64,000 nt of DNA from Bacteroidota bacterium (GCA_018267615.1 JAFDYD010000055.1:1-64000), one strand, 5' to 3'. Positions 54,844 through 61,490 are shown, numbered from the stretch's first letter. Notes: a model not told the origin generated them from the letters alone. Translations and numbers: made by a program.

Positions 54844-55170
54844 ATGCTATTAAGTCAGATCAAACTCATGCTTACAGATTCAATATCCATCGAACAATTT
54901 CGAGAAAAAATTGGAGATGAAGTGGAGCGATATAAAAGTAATTACAAAAAAAAGGGGATTTCAAATCCGATTTATTTAACTGAAGATATTCAATTTGCCA
55001 TGCAAGAGAAAGATATGGATCGCCTTGATGAGATGGTAAGACTGAGCAAGTTAAGTACTTTTGAAGCAAGCTATATCGCGGATGCTTTACTTCTGTCTAA
55101 TAATGTTATTTTTGAAAGCGATCAAATTATGGACAGGCTTGAATATCTAGTTGCTTCAGATAGCCCCTGA
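54844..55170 (+). CDS. candidate immunity protein (module B), cytosolic
   Basis: 108 aa, no signal peptide or membrane segment, all-helical and acidic (SIEQFREKIGDEVERYKSN, LYL-type segments). No family recognised. It starts 13 bp after the toxin tip and ends at a cassette-end terminator. Lack of an export signal fits a toxin that acts in the cytosol, unlike modules A and C. Immunity call from context. Confidence 0.65.
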   Translation: MLLSQIKLMLTDSISIEQFREKIGDEVERYKSNYKKKGISNPIYLTEDIQFAMQEKDMDRLDEMVRLSKLSTFEASYIADALLLSNNVIFESDQIMDRLEYLVASDSP

Positions 55171-55197
55171 CTAACTCGAGTCAGCGAAATAATTCAA

Positions 55198-55226
55198 AAG
55201 CATTGCAAAACCAGCAATGCTTTTTT
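55198..55226 (+). terminator. cassette-end terminator 3 with TATAG-CTTC-CTATA site
   Basis: Stem AAGCATTGC (55198-55206) and GCAATGCTT (55214-55222) then a T-run. It is followed six bases on by the short palindrome TATAG-CTTC-CTATA (55232-55245) and ACCC, as at 59614-59627. A truncated recombinase gene follows at 55298. Confidence 0.88.
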
Positions 55227-55297
55227 ATTCATATAGCTTCCTATAACCCTTTAGCATAGCCGAAAATCCTATTACTTACTGTTTAATCATTTCTTCA

Positions 55298-55498
55298 ATG
55301 AAACATCTTCCATTGAGCAATGCTGCTTTTATTGCTGCTGAAACAGGTTTTAAAGAGTGGTTGGATATTTTGGGATATGCATCAATAACCGTTTATAATT
55401 TGCCAAATGCTGTGCGTGAGTTTTTATATTGGCTCGAAGAGAGGGAATTTACAAGGTTGAACAACGTTACTGGTGAATTACTATCTGACTACTATGCT
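55298..55498 (+). pseudogene. truncated tyrosine recombinase, N-terminal domain (copy 2)
   Basis: The first 67 codons of a gene very similar to the fragment at 52629 (MKHLPLSNAAFIAAETGFKE, then WLDILGYASITVYNLPNAVR). It is cut at its LSDYYA segment by RAYT copy 4, whereas copy 1 was cut about 35 codons later. The two insertions are therefore independent. No catalytic domain. Confidence 0.75.
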
Positions 55499-55894
55499 CC
55501 AAACTGGCGCAAGTAAACGATTAATTTTACAAAACAGAGATCTGGCGCAAGTGTTCCCGCAAGACATTCGGGAGTTAAAATAATTTTTATGTTATGTCTT
55601 GCGGGACTACTTGTGCCTGCATAAGGTCAATGAAGATCTGCGTTTTTTTCTTTCAATCCATGGGTGATTTCACTTGCTAGTGTAATTATGTTTTTAGGAT
55701 ATTGGCAAATGGTATGAAAGGATTGATTGAAGTAGAATTGCTGGACCCGCTACTGATGTGATTTCCTTTATGCCGGCACAAGTAGTCCCGCAGGCAGCAA
55801 GATGATTTAAGGCTAAATTCGTGTGTGCCTGCGGGAACACTTGCGCCAGGTCTCTAATTTTCTAGATGTATAGTTTACTTGCGCCAGATGAGGG
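55499..55894. mobile_element. RAYT-derived non-autonomous element, copy 4
   Basis: Same length and internal deletion as copies 1 and 2. Ends CCAAACTGGCGCAAGTAAAC and GTTTACTTGCGCCAG (55873-55887) plus ATGAGGG. Inserted in a recombinase gene on the left; the toxin tip of module C begins directly at its right end. Confidence 0.86.
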
Positions 55895-56632
55895 ATGACG
55901 TCAGATCCAATGGCTGATAAATATTATTGGCTATCACCGTACGCTTATGTTGACAATAATCCCATTAAGCTTATTGATCCAAATGGAAAAGAAATAATTG
56001 TCACGAGATTAGTTCGTCAGTTCGCTAATGGGCAAACTGCTCAATCCGTTTTGAATACAAGTCAGGAGCAACTTAGATATCCACCATCAAGTGTTCACGA
56101 TCTAGGTGTAACAGGAATTCAGGGTGGGGGCAAAGGTGTTCAGTATGCTTTCAATAATAAGACCGGAAAATATGACGTCAAAGTTACAGTTGTGGAATAT
56201 GTGAATCAAAATTTGCAACACGGAGGTGATTTAGACACCAGGAATCCCGGCTTAGAAAGAGAAGTGAGTGCTCATGAAGATGGGCATGGAGATCAATTTG
56301 AAGAAAGTTTCAAATCGAAAATTGAAGTTGGAAGTGGGATTACTACGACGAAAGACGGGAAAACTGTGGAAATGAAATTCAATGGTCAAATTGACAATGT
56401 CTTAGATCAAGCGGGGAATCAATACGACAAACTCAAGAAAAACAACCCTGACGCAGTGGGAAAAGTTACGAAAGACGAATATATAAAAAGCGTTTTTGAC
56501 AAGGCACTTGTCCAAGTGTTTCTGAAAATGGCTGGTGATCAAGAAAAAGATGCAAACAATAGAGCTGCTAAGAAGTTAGGAGGAACAGAACAAATGCCAT
56601 ATACAAATGGTGCCAAGAAGATTTCACTATAA
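55895..56632 (+). CDS. orphan Rhs toxin tip, HEDGH metallopeptidase-like (module C)
   Basis: 245 aa from an ATG that is itself part of the Rhs core: MTSDPMADKYYWLSPYAYVD, then NNPIKLIDPNGKE. This is the natural junction of core and tip. The tip contains SAHEDGHGDQFEES with HExxH at 127-131, the zinc-site motif of many metallopeptidases. No clear third ligand was identified. Without shell or signal it is a displaced tip but the domain itself looks complete. A candidate lipoprotein immunity gene follows after 21 bp, consistent with periplasmic action. The protease role is inference from the motif. Confidence 0.75.
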   Translation: MTSDPMADKYYWLSPYAYVDNNPIKLIDPNGKEIIVTRLVRQFANGQTAQSVLNTSQEQLRYPPSSVHDLGVTGIQGGGKGVQYAFNNKTGKYDVKVTVVEYVNQNLQHGGDLDTRNPGLEREVSAHEDGHGDQFEESFKSKIEVGSGITTTKDGKTVEMKFNGQIDNVLDQAGNQYDKLKKNNPDAVGKVTKDEYIKSVFDKALVQVFLKMAGDQEKDANNRAAKKLGGTEQMPYTNGAKKISL

Positions 56633-56653
56633 ACATAGATAATTAATTTGAGA

Positions 56654-57121
56654 ATGAGCAACAAAAACTATTTAATCTTAATCTTTATCAGTTCACTTAT
56701 TGGATGTAATAATAGAACTGGGAAAAATGTTACCGAGCAAAAAGAAGACAGCACAGTTGCACTTGATACATCCTTTCTGAAGACAAAAGACTCATCATTT
56801 CTATATTTGTTTTTAACTGAGTATGCAGACTCAATAAATATGATTGCAAAGCATGATGTCTTTCCAACTTTCTTAGAAGATGCTGAATTTGACTATCATC
56901 ACACTGGATTTTTTTCGCCTATGCACACTCCAGTTTCTATTAGAAAGATGATTATCGATAAAGTAACAGAATGTAATTCCTTAAAATCGATTATTAATTC
57001 ACCAAACAAGAAATACAAAGTAAGTCCTGGCAAATTTGAGGGGCTTGATGTTCAGTATTCAGATTTATCTTTTGCTGATTTGGCGAAAAAGCGATATCAA
57101 GAGTTAAGCTGCAAAGACTAA
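56654..57121 (+). CDS. candidate lipoprotein immunity protein (module C)
   Basis: 155 aa from the ATG at 56654; a TTG two codons upstream is less likely. Lipoprotein signal with lipobox LIGC (NYLILIFISSLIGC), so it is anchored in the envelope. The mature part is acidic with no recognised family (FLYLFLTEYADSINMIA, KVSPGKFEGLDVQYSDL). Partner of the HEDGH tip; periplasmic anchoring fits protection from a protease arriving from outside. The usual cassette-end terminator is missing after it; a different hairpin (GCAGGGAGT/ACTCCCTGC, near 57178-57203) and RAYT copy 5 follow. Confidence 0.66.
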   Translation: MSNKNYLILIFISSLIGCNNRTGKNVTEQKEDSTVALDTSFLKTKDSSFLYLFLTEYADSINMIAKHDVFPTFLEDAEFDYHHTGFFSPMHTPVSIRKMIIDKVTECNSLKSIINSPNKKYKVSPGKFEGLDVQYSDLSFADLAKKRYQELSCKD

Positions 57122-57177
57122 TTTTTATTTCTTTTCCTTTTCTTCTCAGGCGAGTCTCGCAGCAGCGACTAATATCA

Positions 57178-57424
57178 GCAGGGAGTGATGCGGACTCCCT
57201 GCATAAATGCATCTGGATTATCCGTTTCAAAAATTGTCGTGACCTAAAATTTAATCTAATAAAAATTTTTCTGGAGCATTGCCGATATAATTTTCTTTGT
57301 GCAGGCACAAGTAGTCCCGCAGGCAGCAAGATGATTTAATGCTAAATTCGTGTGTGCCTGCGGGAACACTTGCGCCAGGTCTCTAATTTTCTAGATGTAT
57401 AGTTTACTTGCGCCAGATGAGGGG
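57178..57424. mobile_element. RAYT-derived right-end element, copy 5 (variant core)
   Basis: The right half is the family-1 end (GGCACAAGTAGTCCCGCAGG arm, GTTTACTTGCGCCAG at 57402-57416, ATGAGGG). The middle (ATAAATGCATCTGG to GCCGATATAATTTTC) matches copy 6, not copies 1, 2 and 4. The left end is not the family-1 end but an unrelated hairpin GCAGGGAGT-N7-ACTCCCTGC. This suggests a recombinant or left-truncated element that removed the module C terminator. Confidence 0.7.
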
Positions 57425-57526
57425 GGCGTAATTCTAGATAATAATTCAGCTTTGATAAAAAGAGATAGTAAAGGACATCCAACAGAGGTTAATGATTTGG
57501 ATGGTAACAGTTATAAAACAAAATAA
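57425..57526 (+). pseudogene. 5'-eroded Rhs toxin tip (module D), last 33 codons
   Basis: An open frame from the RAYT right end to a TAA at 57524, reading VILDNNSALIKRDSKGHPTE and ending DGNSYKTK. Too short to type. An intact candidate immunity gene follows after four bases, which identifies it as a toxin remnant. Confidence 0.55.
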
Positions 57527-57530
57527 AGTT

Positions 57531-58154
57531 ATGCGTCATTTAATTATATATATTCTCCTTCTAGCTAACTGTTATTCGCATGCTCAAAAAATTTTTGAAA
57601 AAAAAATTCCCGATGAATATCAATTGGCAAAATTTTTTGAACACAAGTTCGACATGTATATTAATAATTGCAGCGACACGATTTTGAACGAGGTTGCCAT
57701 CAAGATTGTCATTTCTCATAGTGATGTGATTAAAAATCCAAGTAATTTATCAACTGCCAATGAGGTGGATTTTTCTTGCATAAATCAAACGGACAGCGCT
57801 TTGCTAAACAGAATATATAAAATTCTTTCTAAAAATGAAACGCTCAAAAACAAAAAATGTTTGGTTCATGGTATGTTATATAAAAGGAATGTCTATCTTT
57901 TTTATGTGCTTGTTTTTACCAGTAAGAATTTTGAACGTTATTTGAATAAAAGTAAAAAATCTCTTTATTCAATAAAGCATCCAAGCGGAGAAATCGAAAT
58001 TAAGGATAAAGTCATTCTTTCCAAATATGCTAATGCATATATTTTAACCGGCAGCGTTGAAGTTCTAAATTGTTATAGTTTTAGCCTAGTTAGCGCAAGT
58101 ATGCGAAATAAATCAAAAGCATTGCAACCCAAACTGGCGCAAGTAAACGATTAA
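57531..58154 (+). CDS. candidate orphan immunity protein (module D)
   Basis: 207 aa from the ATG at 57531 (MRHLIIYILLLANCYSHAQ signal); earlier in-frame starts lie inside the toxin remnant. Exported, no family recognised (LAKFFEHKFDMYINNCSD, FYVLVFTSKNFERYL). The C-terminus is odd: from about residue 187 it reads through the conserved AGTATGCGAAATAAATCA intergenic block and half of the cassette-end hairpin, then ends inside RAYT copy 6 (KLAQVND). A small frameshift near 58070 or loss of the native stop is likely, so the last 20 or so residues are not original. Confidence 0.6.
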   Translation: MRHLIIYILLLANCYSHAQKIFEKKIPDEYQLAKFFEHKFDMYINNCSDTILNEVAIKIVISHSDVIKNPSNLSTANEVDFSCINQTDSALLNRIYKILSKNETLKNKKCLVHGMLYKRNVYLFYVLVFTSKNFERYLNKSKKSLYSIKHPSGEIEIKDKVILSKYANAYILTGSVEVLNCYSFSLVSASMRNKSKALQPKLAQVND

Positions 58155-58472
58155 TTTTACAAAACAGAGATCTGGCGCAAGTGTTCCCGCAAGACATTCG
58201 GGAGTTAAAATAATTTTTATGTTATGTCTTGCGGGACTACTTGTGCCTGCATAAATGCATCTGGATTATCCGGTTCAAAAATTGTCGTGACCTAAAATTT
58301 AATCTTATAAAAATTTTTCTGGAGCATTGCCGATATAATTTTCTTTGTGCAGGCACAAGTAGTCCCGCAGGCAGCAAGATGATTTAATGCTAAATTCGTG
58401 TGTGCCTGCGGGAACACTTGCGCCAGGTCTCTAATTTTCTAGATGTATAGTTTACTTGCGCCAGATGAGGGG
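58130..58472. mobile_element. RAYT-derived non-autonomous element, copy 6 (variant core)
   Basis: Left end CCAAACTGGCGCAAGTAAAC, right end GTTTACTTGCGCCAG (58450-58464) plus ATGAGGG. The core matches copy 5. It is inserted inside the cassette-end hairpin: AAAGCATTGCAA remains at 58118-58129 and the right arm of the stem is missing, so the terminator is destroyed. Its right end supplies an in-frame ATG to the next toxin tip. Confidence 0.83.
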
Positions 58473-59181
58473 GCAGATCGATCCCAAAGCTGACAATGGA
58501 GTCAACCCAGACGCTTCAGAGAATGACGAGGAGCAGGATGAATCAAAAGTAGGTGGTCTTGAAAGTGTGTCCCCTTACGCATCAATGGGAAATGATCCTA
58601 TCAAACACAATGACCCCAATGGAGATATTTTTGGTATTGATAATTTAATTGGAGCGGCAATTGGAGCTGTGGTTGAAATAGGAACACAAGTAGTGAGTAA
58701 TGCAATAAGTGGAGAAAAGCTAACAAATATAAGTTGGGGCAAGGTCGGGACAGCTGCGGTCGAAGGTTTTGTTACGGACGGTGCAAGTAATGTAACGAAA
58801 GCTTTGGTAAAGGTGGGTGGGGCAATTGTGAATAGTGTAATTGATAACCATGATAAAGGAGCCGGAGCAATCTTAAAAGGAGCTGCTGTAAATTTGGCAA
58901 TTAGTAAAATTGCAGGTACAGCCTCGAAGTTGACAAAAGATGCGGGCGCTAAACAGCTTAACAATGTGGCAAACAAAATAATAGGAAGCAAATCTCAAAT
59001 CGTTAAGAATATTGTGTCAAACAATAACGTAAGTCACAAAACTGCCAATGCGATTGCTAGTGCGGTAAACTCGACAGAAAAGGCATTAGCAAAACAGATT
59101 AAGGAAGCGCCAAAAACAATAACCGAAAGTGCTGTGGGAGCTAGTTTGGACAAAGCTCATGAAAAGATTAAAGGGAATTAA
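58465..59181 (+). CDS. orphan Rhs toxin tip, Gly/Ala-rich (module E)
   Basis: About 238 aa from an ATG in the RAYT right end: MRG, then QIDPKAD of the Rhs core, an acidic insert, SPYASMGNDPIKHNDPNGD, and the linker IFGIDNLIGAAIGAV shared with module B. The rest is Gly/Ala/Val-rich and helical (NVTKALVKVGGAIVNSVID, KGAAVNLAISKIAGTASKL) and resembles pre-toxin or membrane-active tips; no family is recognised. The core is cut within its own conserved heart, at the same QIDP point where the intact protein has residues 1548-1551. A small membrane protein follows after 11 bp as candidate immunity. Confidence 0.7.
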   Translation: MRGQIDPKADNGVNPDASENDEEQDESKVGGLESVSPYASMGNDPIKHNDPNGDIFGIDNLIGAAIGAVVEIGTQVVSNAISGEKLTNISWGKVGTAAVEGFVTDGASNVTKALVKVGGAIVNSVIDNHDKGAGAILKGAAVNLAISKIAGTASKLTKDAGAKQLNNVANKIIGSKSQIVKNIVSNNNVSHKTANAIASAVNSTEKALAKQIKEAPKTITESAVGASLDKAHEKIKGN

Positions 59182-59192
59182 AAAGCTGGCTT

Positions 59193-59534
59193 ATGAAAAG
59201 AAAAATTGGGAAATATCTTTTTTTAGCATGTGTATTATTTATTGTGTATGCGCTTTTAGGGACAGTAATTAAAGTTTCATTATTGAAAGCAAAAGGTAAG
59301 TGTACAAAAGGTGTTTTAATTCCTGAATTGTCAAGCTTTGCTCATCGATATACAAAAGCATCTTTGGTTTATGAATTTACCTATGAGGGCAAAACCTACT
59401 CAGGAAATTCTTTAGAAAAAGATACGTCTAAAGTGGGAGACAGTGTATGTATTGTATATCTCCCGTCATTCCCGAGTATCAGTAGGCCAATGACATATTT
59501 TAATACTGGAGATATTAATTGTAGTTGCAAATAA
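59193..59534 (+). CDS. candidate membrane-anchored immunity protein (module E)
   Basis: 113 aa. One N-terminal membrane helix (YLFLACVLFIVYALLGTVI) then a soluble domain resembling DUF3592-type folds (YEFTYEGKTYSGNSL, VGDSVCIVYLPSFPSIS). Membrane location fits protection from a membrane-active toxin, which is what the neighbouring Gly/Ala-rich tip looks like. Immunity role is contextual. It ends 45 bp before a complete cassette-end terminator. Confidence 0.66.
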   Translation: MKRKIGKYLFLACVLFIVYALLGTVIKVSLLKAKGKCTKGVLIPELSSFAHRYTKASLVYEFTYEGKTYSGNSLEKDTSKVGDSVCIVYLPSFPSISRPMTYFNTGDINCSCK

Positions 59535-59579
59535 TTACCGATTGGCGCCTAAATAGCACAACTATATGAAATAAATTAA

Positions 59580-59607
59580 AAGCATTGCAAACCAGCAATG
59601 CTTTTTT
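59580..59607 (+). terminator. cassette-end terminator 5 with TATAG-CTTC-CTATA site
   Basis: Stem AAGCATTGC (59580-59588) and GCAATGCTT (59595-59603), loop AAACCA, T-run to 59607. The palindrome TATAG-CTTC-CTATA follows at 59614-59627, then ACCCC, where the family-2 RAYT element begins. No recombinase fragment is left here. Confidence 0.88.
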
Positions 59608-59636
59608 GTTTTGTATAGCTTCCTATAACCCCAATT

Positions 59637-60534
59637 CTGGCGCGAGTATGCGAGAACTTTAAAAAAAGGAAATCTGGCGCGAGTGTTTCGACGGGCTGAA
59701 TCAAAAACATGTTAAACGTAGTGCAACGCCCGTCGAACAACCCGTGCCTTACCTGGATTTTCTGTCATGAGCAGGGTGATATTACTGTAAAAAATATTTC
59801 CGGCCTGAAATAAATTGGCTAAAAAGCCATGAGTCGTAAATACAAATTCAGGGACAATGATAAGTTGTACTTTGTAAGTTTCGCTGTTGTTTACTGGATA
59901 GATCTATTCATTCGCAAACAATACAAAGATATTTTGTTGGATAGCTGGAATTTTTGCATGGATAAAAAAGGAATGGAGCTTTATGGCTGGGTGATAATGA
60001 CCAGTCATGTGCACATGATAATCGGATCACACAAGAATGAAATGGAAGCCATCATGCGGGACATGAAAAAACATACTTCGTCAGAATTGAGGAAAGCAAT
60101 CAACAATTATTACGGAGAAAGCCGAAGGGAGTGGATGCTTGAATTAATGAAAAAAGCGGGACAAGAAAATAATCATACAAGAGATTTCCAACTATGGCAG
60201 GAGGACAATCATCCGATCGAACTGTCAACATTAAAGATGGCCCATCAAAAGTTGGATTATATACACAATAATCCTGTGGAAGCAGGAATTGTTGAGAAGC
60301 CGGAAGATTATTTATACAGCAGTGCAAGAGACTACTACGGCATGAAAGGTTTGATTGATACTATACTGCTGGATCCGCTGTTAATGTAGTAGTTGTTGCA
60401 GAAATAAAAACGGTTTTAGCAGGCACGGGTTGTTCGATGGGCGTTAGATTACGTGCAACGAGCATCAATGCGCCCATCGAAACACCCGCGCCAGATTTCT
60501 TTTATTGTAAATTATTTTTGTATACTCGCTCCAG
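59637..60534. mobile_element. full-length RAYT element, second family (copy 7)
   Basis: Ends CTGGCGCGAGTAT (59637) and ATACTCGCTCCAG (to 60534). REP hairpins use different arms from family 1: TTTCGACGGGC with GCCCGTCGAACAACCCG on the left and CGGGTTGTTCGATGGGC with GCCCATCGAAACACCCG on the right. It carries an intact transposase. The parallel change of hairpin sequence and transposase suggests each transposase is matched to its own REP. Confidence 0.85.
59829..60389 (+). CDS. REP-associated tyrosine transposase (Y1, HUH), second family
   Basis: 186 aa, the same length as the copy at 53552. HUH H60-V-H62 (MTSHVHMIIGS) and catalytic Y144 (KLDYIHNNPVEAG) are intact, with the C-terminal DYLYSSARDYYG stretch. 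Differences cluster in residues about 66-125 (MEAIMRDMKKHTSSELRKA), which may include the REP-recognition surface. Probably active. It lies between its own two REP hairpins. Confidence 0.92.
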   Translation: MSRKYKFRDNDKLYFVSFAVVYWIDLFIRKQYKDILLDSWNFCMDKKGMELYGWVIMTSHVHMIIGSHKNEMEAIMRDMKKHTSSELRKAINNYYGESRREWMLELMKKAGQENNHTRDFQLWQEDNHPIELSTLKMAHQKLDYIHNNPVEAGIVEKPEDYLYSSARDYYGMKGLIDTILLDPLLM

Positions 60535-60757
60535 AGGCGGGGGGGACTATTTGTATAGTAGTGCAAGAAATTATTACGGACTGAGAGGTTTGATAGAAAT
60601 AGAATTACTGGATCCGTTAATTGTTTGATTTGCTCTCATGCCGGCACAAGTAGTCCCGCAGGCAGCAAGATAATTTAATGCTAAATTCGTGTGTGCCTGC
60701 GGGAACACTTGCCCCAGGTCTCTAATTTTTAGGTTCGGAGTTTACTTGCGCCAGATT
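60535..60757. mobile_element. right-end remnant of a family-1 RAYT element (copy 8)
   Basis: It begins with the last roughly 30 transposase codons (DYLYSSARNYYGLRGLIEIE, ending DPLIV, stop near 60628). A right REP hairpin (GGCACAAGTAGTCCCGCAGG) and the end GTTTACTTGCGCCAG (60740-60754) follow. The left part was lost at the junction with the family-2 element. It marks the right edge of the toxin/RAYT region. Confidence 0.78.
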
Positions 60758-60789
60758 CGTGAGTATGCGGAAAATATATTCTTTCGTTA

Positions 60790-61119
60790 CTAATCATGCA
60801 ACAGTTGATGAATGGTCGCCATAATTTCATTTTCATCCTTACCTTCTTTCATCAATGTCATCACTGCGCCCGTGAGTTTGTTATAGAGAGTTCGTGTTCT
60901 TTTTTTCTTGTCGAGTGATTGGTAAATCTTCGAGGCAACTGGCGACGCCTTCCGGAGCATCCCGGCATTTTCCATCGTTTTTTTAAAAGTGGGATCATGC
61001 AACACGCGGTTTCTGCTGAGCGAACTTTTTTGACGCACATAATATTGTCCACCCCATTTATAAAAGGTTAGATCACTCACACATCCCGTAAAAAATATTG
61101 GACCAATTTGCTTTGCCAA
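60790..61119 (-). CDS. conserved Bacteroidota small protein of unknown function
   Basis: 109 aa, cytosolic and basic. It begins AKQIGPIFFTGCVSDLTFYK and contains VRQKSSLSRNRVLHDPTF and KKKRTRTLYNKLTGAVMTL, features of a small family found widely in Bacteroidota. No function is known to me. It is transcribed towards the RAYT remnant. A role as a DNA- or RNA-binding factor would fit the charge but is speculation. Confidence 0.75.
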   Translation of the reverse strand: MAKQIGPIFFTGCVSDLTFYKWGGQYYVRQKSSLSRNRVLHDPTFKKTMENAGMLRKASPVASKIYQSLDKKKRTRTLYNKLTGAVMTLMKEGKDENEIMATIHQLLHD

Positions 61120-61377
61120 GGATTTGAATTTTTATTAAAAACGGCAAATGCTATACCATTATGCGGTCGGCAAATTTATTTCGACAATTTTTTGAAAGAG
61201 TCGAAATGGTATTGCAAATTTTCTAAGATCAATCTATATCATGTTCTACAAACGGAAATCGCGAATCCGAGGCTGCGATAAAGCTACTTCATAGATAAGC
61301 CGTAGATACTCCCTATATACTCCTCACTAAAAGCGTTCAAGGCTTATAGATGCGACTATAAAAAGCTCTATCCGATC

Positions 61378-61490
61378 GTGGCCAGACTAGGTAGACAATA
61401 GGTCTTTCGAATATTTTCGTTTTAAGAACTGAGCGACCGTGGCCAGTCTTTGTAACGTAATCTACTTTCGATTAATTTCGATTATTTTTG
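61378..61490 (+). promoter_or_regulatory. tandem operator-like modules upstream of the DeoR-isomerase operon
   Basis: Two units 61 bp apart each have GTGGCCAG (61378 and 61439), then exactly 26 bp later CTTTCGAATATTTTCG (61404) or CTTTCGATTAATTTCG (61465). TTTCG half-sites are 10 bp apart within each unit. Repeated TTTCG-type half-sites are typical of DeoR-family operators such as AgaR or UlaR, so autoregulation by the protein at 61539 is likely. The 419-bp gap holds no gene. Confidence 0.65.

Noticed and set aside
51361..60757. Possible CRISPR or integron array from recurring GGCGCAAG motifs
   Set aside because: The repeats are the terminal hairpins of RAYT elements, explained by the transposase genes and deletion derivatives.
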